DNA of 64,000 nt, taken from NCBI RefSeq assembly GCF_014145665.1, contig NZ_JACHTD010000003.1, positions 124,001-188,000 of the forward strand, written 5' to 3'. The translations under genes were made by a program, and so were the position numbers. Under the pieces are notes generated by a model. That model had not been told where the DNA came from, made no database searches, and saw only the letters and a program-made list of their open reading frames with translations. Source of the stretch: Myroides sp. NP-2. Lineage in GTDB: Bacteria > Bacteroidota > Bacteroidia > Flavobacteriales > Flavobacteriaceae. Shown here one piece after another: positions 50,901-59,172 of this stretch (position 1 is the stretch's first letter; each line of letters opens with the position of its first letter).

Positions 50901-53483
50901 GAAGAAAGTGTTGTTTACTGTATCGTAACCTACGTTTCCATAAACGTCTTTTAATTCTTCAATGATGTTGGTAATGAACTCATTGTTGTTGGTGATTTGC
51001 TCAATAAACTCTACCTTATTTCCAAGTTTTGTAATAAACTCTTGGTTGTCTACAAGTTCTGTTACAAATACGTCGTTGTTCGCGATGATTTTTCCTAGGT
51101 CATCCATCTTCACAGCAAACACATTGTTTTCTGTATCGGTAATCGTTAAGAATTCATCTGTCGCTACAAACGATTTTATTTTTGTATTCCCTAATGCATC
51201 CCAGCTAATTACTACCGGTTGCTTATTGTCATCATAGTAGAAGAAGGTATTGTTTACTGTATCGTAACCTACGTTTCCATAAACGTCTTTTAATTCTTCA
51301 ATGATGTTGGTAATGAACTCATTGTTGTTGGTGATTTGCTCAATGAACTCTACCTTATTTCCTAACTTGGTAATAAACTCTTGGTTGTCTACAAGTTCTG
51401 TTACAAATACGTCGTTGTTCGCGATGATTTTTCCTAAGTCATCCATCTTCACAGCAAACACATTGTTTTCTGTATCGGTAATCGTTAAGAATTCATCTGT
51501 CGCTACAAACGATTTGATTTTTGTATTCCCTAATGCATCCCAGCTAATTACTACCGGTTGCTTATTGTCATCGTAGTAGAAGAAGGTATTGTTTACTGTA
51601 TCGTAACCTACGGTTCCATAAACGTCTTTTAATTCTTCAATGATGTTGGTAATGAACTCATTGTTGTTGGTGATTTGCTCAATGAACTCTACCTTATTTC
51701 CAAGTTTTGTAATAAACTCTTGGTTATCTACAAGTTCTGTTACAAATACATCGTTGTTCGCGATGATTTTTCCTAAGTCATCCATACTCACAGCAAACAC
51801 ATTGTTTTCTGTATCGGTAATCGTTAAGAATTCATCTGTCACTACAAACGATTTGATTTTCGTATTCCCTAATGCATCCCAGCTAATTACTACCGGTTGC
51901 TTATTGTCATCGTAGTAGAAGAAAGTGTTGTTTACTGTATCGTAACCTACGTTTCCATAAACGTCTTTTAATTCTTCAATGATGTTGGTAATGAACTCAT
52001 TGTTGTTGGTGATTTGCTCAATGAACTCAATATTGTCACCTAACTTGGTAATAAACTCTTGGTTGTCCACCAAATTCGTAACGAACGTACTGTTGTTGGC
52101 AATTTCTGCTACGTCTAAGCGAACAGCGTTGTTGTCTGAGTCTGTAATAATCAACTGATCGTTGAGCAATTCAAAACGAACGTTGGTCGTATTTAATGCA
52201 GACCAATCAATTTCGTGTTCTACGCCATGCTCATCGTAATACACAAATGTATTTGTAGTCGAATTGTAGTTTACATTTCCATAGGCTCCTTTTAGTTCCT
52301 TGATAATGTTCTCAATAAACTCGTTATTATTTGTAATGTGCTCAATAAACTCAATATTGTCACCTAACTTGGTAATAAACTCTTGGTTGTCCACCAAATT
52401 CGTAACGAACGTACTGTTGTTGGCAATTTCTGCTACGTCTAAACGAACAGCATTGTTGTCTGAGTCTGTAATAATCAACTGATCGTTGAGCAATTCAAAA
52501 CGAACGTTGGTCGTATTTAATGTAGACCAATCAATTTCGTGTTCTACGCCATGCTCATCGTAATACACAAATGTATTTGTAGTCGAATTGTAGTTTACAT
52601 TTCCATAGGCTCCTTTTAGTTCCTTGATAATGTTCTCAATAAACTCGTTATTATTTGTAATGTGCTCAATAAACTCAATATTGTCACCTAACTTGGTAAT
52701 AAACTCTTGGTTGTCCACCAAATTGGTAACGAACGTACTGTTGTTAGCGATTTCTGCTACATCTAAGCGAACAGCGTTGTTGTCTGAGTCTGTAATAATC
52801 AACTGATCGTTGAGCAATTCAAAACGAACGTTGGTCGTATTTAATGTAGACCAATCAATTTCGTGTTCTACGCCATGCTCATCGTAATACACAAATGTAT
52901 TTGTAGTCGAATTGTAGTTTACATTTCCATAGGCTCCTTTTAGTTCCTTGATAATGTTCTCAATAAACTCGTTATTATTTGTAATGTGCTCAATAAACTC
53001 AATATTGTCACCTAACTTGGTAATAAACTCTTGGTTATCTACAAGATTGGTAACGAACGTACTGTTGTTGGCAATATCTGAAACTGCTAAATATACACTG
53101 TGACTTTCACTATCCGTAATCACTAAGGATTCCTCTCCATTTTTTGAGGGATTTCCTTCAATTGTAAATGTGTTGTTTTTGCGATCTTTGTATGTATCGC
53201 CAGAAAGTAAAGGTGTCCATTCATTAGATTTCCAATAATAAAACCCTGCAGTTAAATTCGCACTACCTGTGTGATATACGAGTAAACTTTCTACTTTTTC
53301 CCCTTCGATAGGCGAAAAATCACTTTTGTTTCTCAACTCTACTCGAGGAAGTAAAACTCCTTTTTTCAGCGCCACAATCTCCAATTGTGCAGAACTAGCT
53401 GCTTTTCTGGTACCGATACCAACTTGAGCCATTGCTGAACTACTTAACATTAGTACTACTAGTGGGATTAATCTTCTTATCAT
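47964..53483 (-). CDS. Giant tandem-repeat secreted fibre-like protein, operon B (1839 aa)
   Basis: A signal peptide (cleavage after SSSAMA, before Q20) and a shared N-terminal domain, VGIGTRKAASSAQLEIVALK then KGVLLPRVEL, SLLVYHTG and GFYYWKSNEWTPLL, precede the repeats. Residues 137-460 are three 108-residue repeats, about 481-1385 are eight 113-residue repeats, and a short hybrid joins them. Each unit contains F-[VI]-T-x-L-x-x-N-x-E decads (FVTELVDNQE, FITKLGNKVE, FIEQITNNNE) and a beta-type part (FFYYDDNKQPVVISWDALGN). The C-terminus has a tail-fibre-like domain (VGIGYTTKSAAPNERLRVNG, NRHLPGITPISELE) and a terminal coiled coil. I start at 53483 (MIRRLIPL), matching the paralogue; the longer frame overlaps no better start and runs to the -7 element. 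No sorting domain is seen. Confidence 0.85.
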   Translation of the reverse strand: MIRRLIPLVVLMLSSSAMAQVGIGTRKAASSAQLEIVALKKGVLLPRVELRNKSDFSPIEGEKVESLLVYHTGSANLTAGFYYWKSNEWTPLLSGDTYKDRKNNTFTIEGNPSKNGEESLVITDSESHSVYLAVSDIANNSTFVTNLVDNQEFITKLGDNIEFIEHITNNNEFIENIIKELKGAYGNVNYNSTTNTFVYYDEHGVEHEIDWSTLNTTNVRFELLNDQLIITDSDNNAVRLDVAEIANNSTFVTNLVDNQEFITKLGDNIEFIEHITNNNEFIENIIKELKGAYGNVNYNSTTNTFVYYDEHGVEHEIDWSTLNTTNVRFELLNDQLIITDSDNNAVRLDVAEIANNSTFVTNLVDNQEFITKLGDNIEFIEHITNNNEFIENIIKELKGAYGNVNYNSTTNTFVYYDEHGVEHEIDWSALNTTNVRFELLNDQLIITDSDNNAVRLDVAEIANNSTFVTNLVDNQEFITKLGDNIEFIEQITNNNEFITNIIEELKDVYGNVGYDTVNNTFFYYDDNKQPVVISWDALGNTKIKSFVVTDEFLTITDTENNVFAVSMDDLGKIIANNDVFVTELVDNQEFITKLGNKVEFIEQITNNNEFITNIIEELKDVYGTVGYDTVNNTFFYYDDNKQPVVISWDALGNTKIKSFVATDEFLTITDTENNVFAVKMDDLGKIIANNDVFVTELVDNQEFITKLGNKVEFIEQITNNNEFITNIIEELKDVYGNVGYDTVNNTFFYYDDNKQPVVISWDALGNTKIKSFVATDEFLTITDTENNVFAVKMDDLGKIIANNDVFVTELVDNQEFITKLGNKVEFIEQITNNNEFITNIIEELKDVYGNVGYDTVNNTFFYYDDNKQPVVISWDALGNTKIKSFVATDEFLTITDTENNVFAVSMDDLGKIIANNDVFVTELVDNQEFITKLGNKVEFIEQITNNNEFITNIIEELKDVYGNVGYDTVNNTFFYYDDNKQPVVISWDALGNTKIKSFVATDEFLTITDTENNVFAVKMDDLGKIIANNDVFVTELVDNQEFITKLGNKVEFIEQITNNNEFITNIIEELKDVYGNVGYDTVNNTFFYYDDNKQPVVISWDALGNTKIKSFVATDEFLTITDTENNVFAVKMDDLGKIIANNDVFVTELVDNQEFITKLGNKVEFIEQITNNNEFITNIIEELKDVYGNVGYDTVNNTFFYYDDNKQPVVISWDALGNTKIKSFVATDEFLTITDTENNVFAVKMDDLGKIIANNDVFVTELVDNQEFITKLGNKVEFIEQITNNNEFITNIIEELKDVYGNVGYDTVNNTFFYYDDNKQPVVISWDALGNTKIKSFVATDEFLTITDTENNVFAVKMDDLGKIIANNDVFVTELVDNQEFITKLGNSNEFKTVIKNNSALASLKTTDANLNKEEVKAGFVFNNGQDAIEIKFAETLTKMEKGSNQTTGMIEYYFVDETGEQDDVVLEITQDVITDFEKIIQDPKVITLLKTFISSSTGDVSVVRDVNDDIIITAGNNEFNLTTEIRSKETKTTLTPEKYDMYVYLDEVNGEYLEVHEETERPGETYLRTYEATKYVYKNEANEDVEIKGTELFGSTGSNSLETITSLTLEDNYAGVGKALVFQDEEKSKNPIYIKDIFEQSETLTQLEAKLDSRELIYTDENKNATIISFNELVQEPWHTGNGVQATKNDQDIYTMGWVGIGYTTKSAAPNERLRVNGSITATNSYYADYVFENYFDGFSSLKYDYTFNDLTTVDSYIKTNRHLPGITPISELEKTETGYSFNVSELSIQLLEKTEELFLHLIEQKKELDQKADEIQVLKNEVQDLTKRLEALEALLK
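49330..52041 (-). repeat. Eight tandem 339-bp coding repeats (113 aa each)
   Basis: Eight copies at exactly 339-bp spacing (for example the YGNVGYDT codons near 51955, 51616, 51277, 50938, 50599, 50260, 49921 and 49582) with only scattered single-base differences. The edges are approximate. A two-state marker, CCAAGTTTTGT or CCTAACTTGGT, mostly alternates from unit to unit. The unit length is a multiple of three, so copies can be gained or lost in frame. Confidence 0.92.
52104..53075 (-). repeat. Three tandem 324-bp coding repeats (108 aa each)
   Basis: Three near-identical copies, starting at IANNSTFVTNLVDNQEF and ending DNNAVRLDVAE, precede the 113-residue array. A fourth copy starts but switches to the other type inside EFIEQITNNNEF. 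The 108- and 113-residue units share the decad part and differ in the beta part. Confidence 0.9.
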
Positions 53484-53524
53484 ATCCAATTTTTTTGTTA
53501 TACAACTCATAAAATCTTGTTATA

Positions 53525-53532
53525 CAAAGTTA
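53525..53532 (-). promoter_or_regulatory. Candidate -7 promoter element of operon B
   Basis: The minus strand reads TAACTTTG (TANNTTTG), 41 bases before the ATG at 53483, the same offset as in operon A. No -33 TTG is seen at the usual distance. Confidence 0.5.
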
Positions 53533-53998
53533 CGCCTATTAAATATATTCTTATAATAAATCTTAATATTTACAAATAAAACAAGTAATAACACAAAATA
53601 ATTAAATTATCTTCATCTATTTGATTAGAAAACAAAGAAAACGCATAGCGCCAAAAAAGTTAATTATTCGCATATAATCACTTTTTTAATGAATTAAATC
53701 TTCTTAGCAGAATAAATTGAAAAACAAGGAATTTTTGAACAAAAACAATCTCAAAACGAGTAGGTCAAAAAATAAAAAAAAAATAAATTTTTCGCATCGC
53801 CATTTTTTCTCTTTATAGAGAGAAGTTACACATTATGCATTTAAAAACGTCAGACGTTGATGTTTTTAGAAGAAGTTCACCATATTCGATCTTTAGCTAA
53901 AAAACAACGAATTTGCTGTTATGCATGCATATAAAAATATACCTATTACGCTGTGCTTTTCAGCAGGACAAAGTCGCAAAAAATGAATAGATCAAAAA

Positions 53999-54025
53999 AA
54001 AGGGAGCCCTTTTGGGACTCCCTTT
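53999..54025 (-). terminator. Terminator of operon A
   Basis: AAAGGGAGCCC and GGGACTCCCTTT pair (one bulged A) around TTTT, followed by TTTTTT on the minus strand, 78 bases past the OmpA-type stop. Confidence 0.88.
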
Positions 54026-54102
54026 GATCTAAACAAAACTATTTACTACTTTATAAACTTATATTTCGTGTATAAAAATTAAATTCTATGAGGTAAAACT
54101 AC

Positions 54103-56055
54103 TTACAGATTCATAATAATGAATTCACTTCGTCTATTGGCTTCATGTTCTTCATCCGAACAATCTACCCCATTGCTACAACGGTTAATTAGTTGACTTT
54201 CACCATATCCTCTACCTGTTAATCGGCTCTCCTCAACTCCTTGGCTTATCATCCATTTCATTGTTGCTTGTGCACGTCTCTCTGATAAACTCATGTTGTA
54301 CTCATCATTTCCACGGCTATCGGTGTGGGAACGAACGTCTAACTGAATTTTTGGATGTTGTAGTAATACATCGACTACTTTTCTCAATTCAACTTGCGCA
54401 TCCGGGCGAATAGTTGCAGAATCAAAATCAAAGTGGATTGGAGATAATTTCAATTTCTTAAATAAGTCATCTCCTTTTTCAATCAATTCAATTTCAATAT
54501 TTACGCGTTGTTTAACATCGCGATTCGTATCTACCGTAAACTCTTTTGAAAAATAACCTTCTTTGTTCACAAGAACGCGGTATTCCCCTCCACACACTAA
54601 TTTATCTGTACTATAATACCCCTGTTCATTCGTGTAAACTTTGTCAATTAGCTTGTTGTACATATCGAAAACTTGGATTTCTACCTCTACAATTCCTCCT
54701 TTAGAATCGACATCTGACACAAGCCCCTCCATGATTTGATAGCAGGGTTTTTCAACGAAGAGATAGATATCATCTGCGCCGTATCCTCCAGGTCTGTTCG
54801 AACTGATGAACCCTTTTTTCGTATTTGCATCAATATAAATTCCAAAATCGTCATAAGGGCTGTTGATGTCTGGTCCTAAATTAACAGGAGTTCCTATCTT
54901 TCCATCTGCATTGATCTTAGCTTTATACAAATCTAATCCACCAAATCCAGGATGTCCATCACTGGCAAAATAGAGCACATAATCTTTAGAGATAAACGGT
55001 AAAGTTTCTCTTCCACTGGTATTGATTTGTGTTCCCAAATGTTCTATTAAACCAAAGCGACCTGTCTCAAAAACACTTACGCGAAACAAATCTGACTGTC
55101 CTAGACCTCCTTTTCGATCTGAGACAAAATACAACCACTTCTCATCTGGAGTTAATGCGGGATGTGCCGTATTGTACTCGTCTAAATTGAAGGGTAACTC
55201 TTCTACTGCTCCCCAACTTCCATCGGCTTGCTTTCTCGCTTTATAAATTTTTAGCAAAGAAGCTTCATCTTCATTGTATTGGGCGCGTTTTCCTCCTTTT
55301 GTCGATCCATAATTACTCGTAAAGTACATGGTTTTACCGTCTTTAGTAAAAACAGCCGTCCCCATATTGAGTTCCTTAGACGCTATTTCTTTGGCAAATA
55401 ACACAGGCGCTTCAAAACTTCCATCTTCACCGATTGCAGTTGCATACAATTTAGTAAAGTGTTGATCCGTCCAGGAGTGCACTTTATTCTTCATTTGGTC
55501 ATTTGCACGAGAGGAAGTAAAAATCAAACGATTCTCAAGCAAGGTAGCTCCATAATCTGTAAAGGCGCTATTAACTGTCAAGTTAGCTATTGTAAAACGA
55601 GAAGCTGGCAAAGTTTGATTCACGAGTTCTTCATTGGTAATAAACAATTGAGAACGAGAATCTGAAGCCTTTAATTGGGCAAATTGCTGCAAAATTTCAT
55701 CCGCTTTTTGAATGAAATTCATCGATTTAAGCGTTTGTCCGTATCGATAGTAGTATTCTTTGTCTAGGCCTGCGAGGTCCTTGTCCTCATAGGTACCGTT
55801 AAACAATTCGTCATACCATTTGAATGCTTCTTCAAACTTGGCATTGAAGTAATAAGAATCTCCTAATTTACTAAGTATAGAGGCATTCACTTGTCCTCTT
55901 GCGATCATCTCTTCATACACTTTGATCGCATCTACATAAGCAAACGTATCAAATTTGTGATCTGCTTTTCGCTCCTTTCTAGTTTGTCCTATACTAGGTA
56001 AGCTGAACAAAATAAAAAACAGCACAAAGCTATTGAATATATATTTTCTAACCAT
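54103..56055 (-). CDS. PorE-like OmpA-family protein, operon A
   Basis: A paralogue of the 38560 gene with exactly the same length, 650 residues, and domain order: signal peptide, TPR-like region, PD40 beta-propeller (TPDEKWLYFVSDRKGG, DYVLYFASDGHPGFGGLDLY), CarboxypepD-reg-like domain and OmpA domain (FDFDSATIRPDAQVELRK, RSHTDSRGNDEYN, LSERRAQATMKW). It should bind peptidoglycan and tie the operon A surface complex to the cell wall, as PorE does. It is the last gene of operon A, 12 bases after SprF. Confidence 0.88.
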   Translation of the reverse strand: MVRKYIFNSFVLFFILFSLPSIGQTRKERKADHKFDTFAYVDAIKVYEEMIARGQVNASILSKLGDSYYFNAKFEEAFKWYDELFNGTYEDKDLAGLDKEYYYRYGQTLKSMNFIQKADEILQQFAQLKASDSRSQLFITNEELVNQTLPASRFTIANLTVNSAFTDYGATLLENRLIFTSSRANDQMKNKVHSWTDQHFTKLYATAIGEDGSFEAPVLFAKEIASKELNMGTAVFTKDGKTMYFTSNYGSTKGGKRAQYNEDEASLLKIYKARKQADGSWGAVEELPFNLDEYNTAHPALTPDEKWLYFVSDRKGGLGQSDLFRVSVFETGRFGLIEHLGTQINTSGRETLPFISKDYVLYFASDGHPGFGGLDLYKAKINADGKIGTPVNLGPDINSPYDDFGIYIDANTKKGFISSNRPGGYGADDIYLFVEKPCYQIMEGLVSDVDSKGGIVEVEIQVFDMYNKLIDKVYTNEQGYYSTDKLVCGGEYRVLVNKEGYFSKEFTVDTNRDVKQRVNIEIELIEKGDDLFKKLKLSPIHFDFDSATIRPDAQVELRKVVDVLLQHPKIQLDVRSHTDSRGNDEYNMSLSERRAQATMKWMISQGVEESRLTGRGYGESQLINRCSNGVDCSDEEHEANRRSEFIIMNL

Positions 56056-56067
56056 AACTGCTTTCGT

Positions 56068-57000
56068 TTAGAAGAATCGTGGAGCGATTTTTCTCTTATT
56101 ATTACTAAATAATTCGAACTTCATGAAGATTTCATGAGAACCAGAGTGGTATTTCGCCAATTTACTAGTATCGGCATCATAGGTATAACCAATAAACAAG
56201 CCATCTGTTACCTGAAATCCAGCTAATCCACTTACAGAAGCATCCCAACGATAGGCAGCTCCAACGGTAAATTTCTCATAAAGCAGGAAATTGGCTGTTA
56301 GATCTACTTGTAGAGGAGATCCTGTCATCACCTTGACTAAGGCAGCAGGTTTAAATTGTATCTCTGGGTTAATCTCAAACACATAGCCCCCCATAAGGTA
56401 GAAATGTGCTTTCTCTTTCATTAGTTTGTAATCACTATGGTTGTATACATTACTAGACAAAATCGTTGGTGCTGAGAGTCCTACATAGGCTTTATCTGAA
56501 TATAGATAAACCCCAGCCCCTACGTTTCCGGAAAATTTACCACTGATATTGTCTGCAGCAACCGGATCTGTACCATCGTAAATTTGTAATTTGTTGTAGT
56601 CCACATCTAGTAATGATCCAGTTCCTTTCAATCCAAAAGCCAACTTATAGTGGTAGTTCAATTCTACGGTATACGCTAAATCAACTGCAAAACTGTTTTG
56701 ATCAACAATCCCCAAGCGGTCATTCTTAAAGTGAAAGCCCATCCCTAGGCCCGAATCATTCAATGGAGTCGTTCCTGATAAATACGCTGTTTTTGGTGCA
56801 CCATCAAGTCCTACCCATTGGGTGCGATATAAACCAAAAAGCTGTAAATTACTCACACTACCCGAATAAGCAGGGTTGATCGCCCCAGGGTTATACATGT
56901 ACTGTGTATATTGAGGGTCTTGTTGTGCAAAAGCGGAAGGAACAGAAATCAAACCTAAAATTGCAAAAATTACACTGTATATTTTATTTTCTATTTTCAT
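56068..57000 (-). CDS. PorP/SprF family T9SS outer-membrane protein, operon A
   Basis: 310 residues, the same as its paralogue at 40522. It has a signal peptide (ending AFAQ) and the hallmark DPQYTQYMYNPGAINPAYSG, then YRTQWVGLDGAPKTAY. It follows the type B sorting-domain gene after 11 bases and is probably its dedicated outer-membrane partner for T9SS export. Confidence 0.92.
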   Translation of the reverse strand: MKIENKIYSVIFAILGLISVPSAFAQQDPQYTQYMYNPGAINPAYSGSVSNLQLFGLYRTQWVGLDGAPKTAYLSGTTPLNDSGLGMGFHFKNDRLGIVDQNSFAVDLAYTVELNYHYKLAFGLKGTGSLLDVDYNKLQIYDGTDPVAADNISGKFSGNVGAGVYLYSDKAYVGLSAPTILSSNVYNHSDYKLMKEKAHFYLMGGYVFEINPEIQFKPAALVKVMTGSPLQVDLTANFLLYEKFTVGAAYRWDASVSGLAGFQVTDGLFIGYTYDADTSKLAKYHSGSHEIFMKFELFSNNKRKIAPRFF

Positions 57001-57011
57001 CTCTTGCCCGT

Positions 57012-58325
57012 TTAATTATTTTCCAAATGGAGGTTAGCGGCTTTCTTTATCATGCGACTGCCATTAGCATCAGTGTACTCATAGGTAAGTACATAATAGT
57101 ACGTCCCACTAGGTAGTTTACTCCCTTTGTCTATCGTAACATTTCCTTCAGAATAGCCTCTAAATACGTTACTACTTCCATCTCCATTAGGATCATACCC
57201 CTTAGTTTCATAAACGCGTGCTCCCCAACGATTGAAAATTTCAACTTTACTATTCGGGTAATGCTGGATATTGTCGATAATAAAATAATCGTTTTTACCA
57301 TCTCCATTTGGACTAACCATATTGTAAATCACAATACCTCCATCTAATACCCAATCTTTCTTCACTGTTGCTAAAGTGAAAAATCCATACCCTTTCACAG
57401 TCGCTACAGTGGTTACTTCGCGCGATGACATATCTACAACTCCTCCTTCATCTACCCAAATCTGTTGCTTGTCGTCCCAACGCACAATGTGCAAATCTTC
57501 TTCTGGTGTTTTCAAAACATCAGCATCCGTAGTTGATTCATCCCAACTTAAAGTCAACAACACATCACTTGTATTGTCTTTTCCTTGGTCAATCAACCAA
57601 TATTCCTTTGTATTCAGCGCATTTATCACCCCTACTTTAGTCGTACGGGACTCGAAAAATGCCTGATCATTATAGATATATTCGCCAATAAACGCATCTT
57701 TACTGCTCTTAGGAGCCGAGATACGCGCATAGCGATATTTACCCTGATCTCCAATTGGATAGGTAAATATGTCTTGCCCTATTTTTTCAATAACTCCATC
57801 AACATGTGCCTCATTGCGGACATTCAATGTGGTAGATCCATTTTGAAAGGTCATCATACCATAAGATACCCCTGTTAGTGGATTCACTGCAGGATCAACT
57901 TTAACAATGCCCTCTTGAAAATCTGCAGCCCCATATATATCTATATTCTGCTTTAAATCAAAAGCAACACCTTGAACAGGATTGTTAAACTCCACATCGT
58001 AAAAAGATGCTATTCCGTTACCTGTCAGTTGTTTTACCACATTAGTTGTGCTATTTACGGTAAAAATAGTTCTTGACGTTTTATTGTTTTCAGTAATTCC
58101 ATACCAACCATCGTTGATGAAATGTTGAAAATAAACCACAGTTCCGTCGTTGGTGACGTCCCCTGATTCTTGATTTTCAAATGTCCCCTCAAAAGAAATC
58201 AGATCTCCTGAAGACACAGACAGAATCCCCTGGTTGCTAATCAACAACGGGTCTTCTTGCCCATACATTATTAAACCACTACAAAATGCGGTTAATACTG
58301 TATATAAAATTTTTCTTTTTTTCAT
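57012..58325 (-). CDS. Secreted protein with T9SS type B sorting domain, operon A
   Basis: 437 residues, closely similar to the 41466 product along the full length: signal peptide (ending MYGQ), SVSSGDLISFEGTFENQESG, the central region with YWLIDQGKDNTSDVLLTLSW and the type B domain (VSPNGDGKNDYFIIDNIQHY, KVEIFNRWGARVYET, GTYYYVLTYEY). In the whole operon it is the only product with a visible T9SS sorting signal. Probably the subunit that carries or anchors the complex on the surface. Confidence 0.9.
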   Translation of the reverse strand: MKKRKILYTVLTAFCSGLIMYGQEDPLLISNQGILSVSSGDLISFEGTFENQESGDVTNDGTVVYFQHFINDGWYGITENNKTSRTIFTVNSTTNVVKQLTGNGIASFYDVEFNNPVQGVAFDLKQNIDIYGAADFQEGIVKVDPAVNPLTGVSYGMMTFQNGSTTLNVRNEAHVDGVIEKIGQDIFTYPIGDQGKYRYARISAPKSSKDAFIGEYIYNDQAFFESRTTKVGVINALNTKEYWLIDQGKDNTSDVLLTLSWDESTTDADVLKTPEEDLHIVRWDDKQQIWVDEGGVVDMSSREVTTVATVKGYGFFTLATVKKDWVLDGGIVIYNMVSPNGDGKNDYFIIDNIQHYPNSKVEIFNRWGARVYETKGYDPNGDGSSNVFRGYSEGNVTIDKGSKLPSGTYYYVLTYEYTDANGSRMIKKAANLHLENN

Positions 58326-58460
58326 GCTTTTCTTTTTTGGTTCGTTAGTTTAGTTACACCGTAACCAATACTTACCTATCATATAAAGTAATCTGTAGTA
58401 GGAGTCATCGATGGTTATAGCGCAGGTACATGACTTGTCCTATTCCTGCTCCTTTTCAGT
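58326..58460 (-). other. Spacer between the VGIG genes and the export cassette of operon A
   Basis: 135 bases, the longest gap but one inside operon A. It holds only a 5-bp hairpin, GTTAC-ACC-GTAAC (58353-58365), and no TANNTTTG element on the minus strand. I cannot say whether the cassette has its own promoter. Confidence 0.3.
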
Positions 58461-59171
58461 TTACTTTATTTTTTTTTCGTATACTTGAACAAGTAAAATA
58501 CCTGTTCCGAAATTTTCTCTTCCATCTGTAAAGTCTCCAAAGTAAACTATTCCAGCACCTCCTTCGATATAGGGTAAAGTGGAATAAGTAAACGACATGG
58601 TATTGGCCGTTTTATTGACTACGATATCAGTAGCCTTACCCGTAACTGGCATAGAAGCAATGTAGTATCCATCAAAAGTAGTTCTTGTTTCAAAACTGGT
58701 ATATTTTCTAGATCCTTCATCAAGCTCCTCCCTTCTGTTGTTAGCATTGTTTGTTTTCATCAACGTAATGCCCGCATAACTTGGAGCCGACCTCCACATG
58801 GTTACCGGAATATTGTATTCAATAGCTATGGCCACTTCAGTAAAAGGTTCTACCTCAACTGTAATATCTAAACCTAAACGGGAATAGCCCGCATTGCTTC
58901 CCCCGGCATTTACCACCTCAGGGTCTATCATCTTGTAAAAGATATCTTTTGCTTCATAGTTATCCGCCCCTTTAGGGATATACCCTAAATCGCCATTTTC
59001 ATTGGCTACCACTACTTTGGTTGAAGGCAGCGTAGTGTTTATGGCACGAAGGCGAACTTCTCCGTCTACATCCAAATCCGCTTTAGGTTGCTTTACGCTA
59101 ATTCCCACTTGCGCATAGGTCATTCCTGTACACAATAAAAAGCATACTACTTGTAAGAGTTCTTTTACCAT
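58461..59171 (-). CDS. Small secreted VGIG-domain protein, operon A (third)
   Basis: 236 residues from the chosen start. A signal peptide ending TYAQ is directly followed by VGISVKQPKADLDVDGEVRL, a motif shared by the neighbours and by flavobacterial tail-fibre-like proteins. The C-terminal 140 residues are beta-rich, with DITVEVEPFTEVAIAIEYNI and a final strand GTGILLVQVYEKK. The middle strand pattern (V-x-PF-x-E-x6-YNIPV) occurs also in the other two small proteins, so they are paralogues with a jelly-roll-like look. I start at 59171 (MVKELLQVV), one base after the upstream stop; the longer frame overlaps. Function unknown; probably a surface subunit. Confidence 0.75.
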   Translation of the reverse strand: MVKELLQVVCFLLCTGMTYAQVGISVKQPKADLDVDGEVRLRAINTTLPSTKVVVANENGDLGYIPKGADNYEAKDIFYKMIDPEVVNAGGSNAGYSRLGLDITVEVEPFTEVAIAIEYNIPVTMWRSAPSYAGITLMKTNNANNRREELDEGSRKYTSFETRTTFDGYYIASMPVTGKATDIVVNKTANTMSFTYSTLPYIEGGAGIVYFGDFTDGRENFGTGILLVQVYEKKIK

Positions 59172-59172
59172 C

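Larger units (their letters stand above)
53484..54102. promoter_or_regulatory. Upstream control region of operon B, with blocks shared with operon A
   Basis: No gene is visible. Besides the -7 element (53525-53532) and the operon A terminator (53999-54025), two blocks match the region before 62629 at the same distance from the ATG: AAATTTTTCGCATCGC (53785-53800) and AAAAACGTCAG (from about 53843), about 302 and 360 bases upstream. A 27-base dyad, TAAAAACGTCA-GACGT-TGATGTTTTTA, spans 53842-53868. These may be regulator sites or a long leader, depending on which promoter is used. Confidence 0.5.

Noticed and set aside
49150..52806. A ladder of plus-strand open frames of about 91 and 60 residues opposite the repeats
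   Set aside because: They repeat at the same 339/324-base period as the minus-strand gene, have no signals of their own and are antisense shadows of the repeats.
49330..53075. Possible CRISPR array
   Set aside because: Units are 324-339 bases, coding in frame throughout and without unique spacers.
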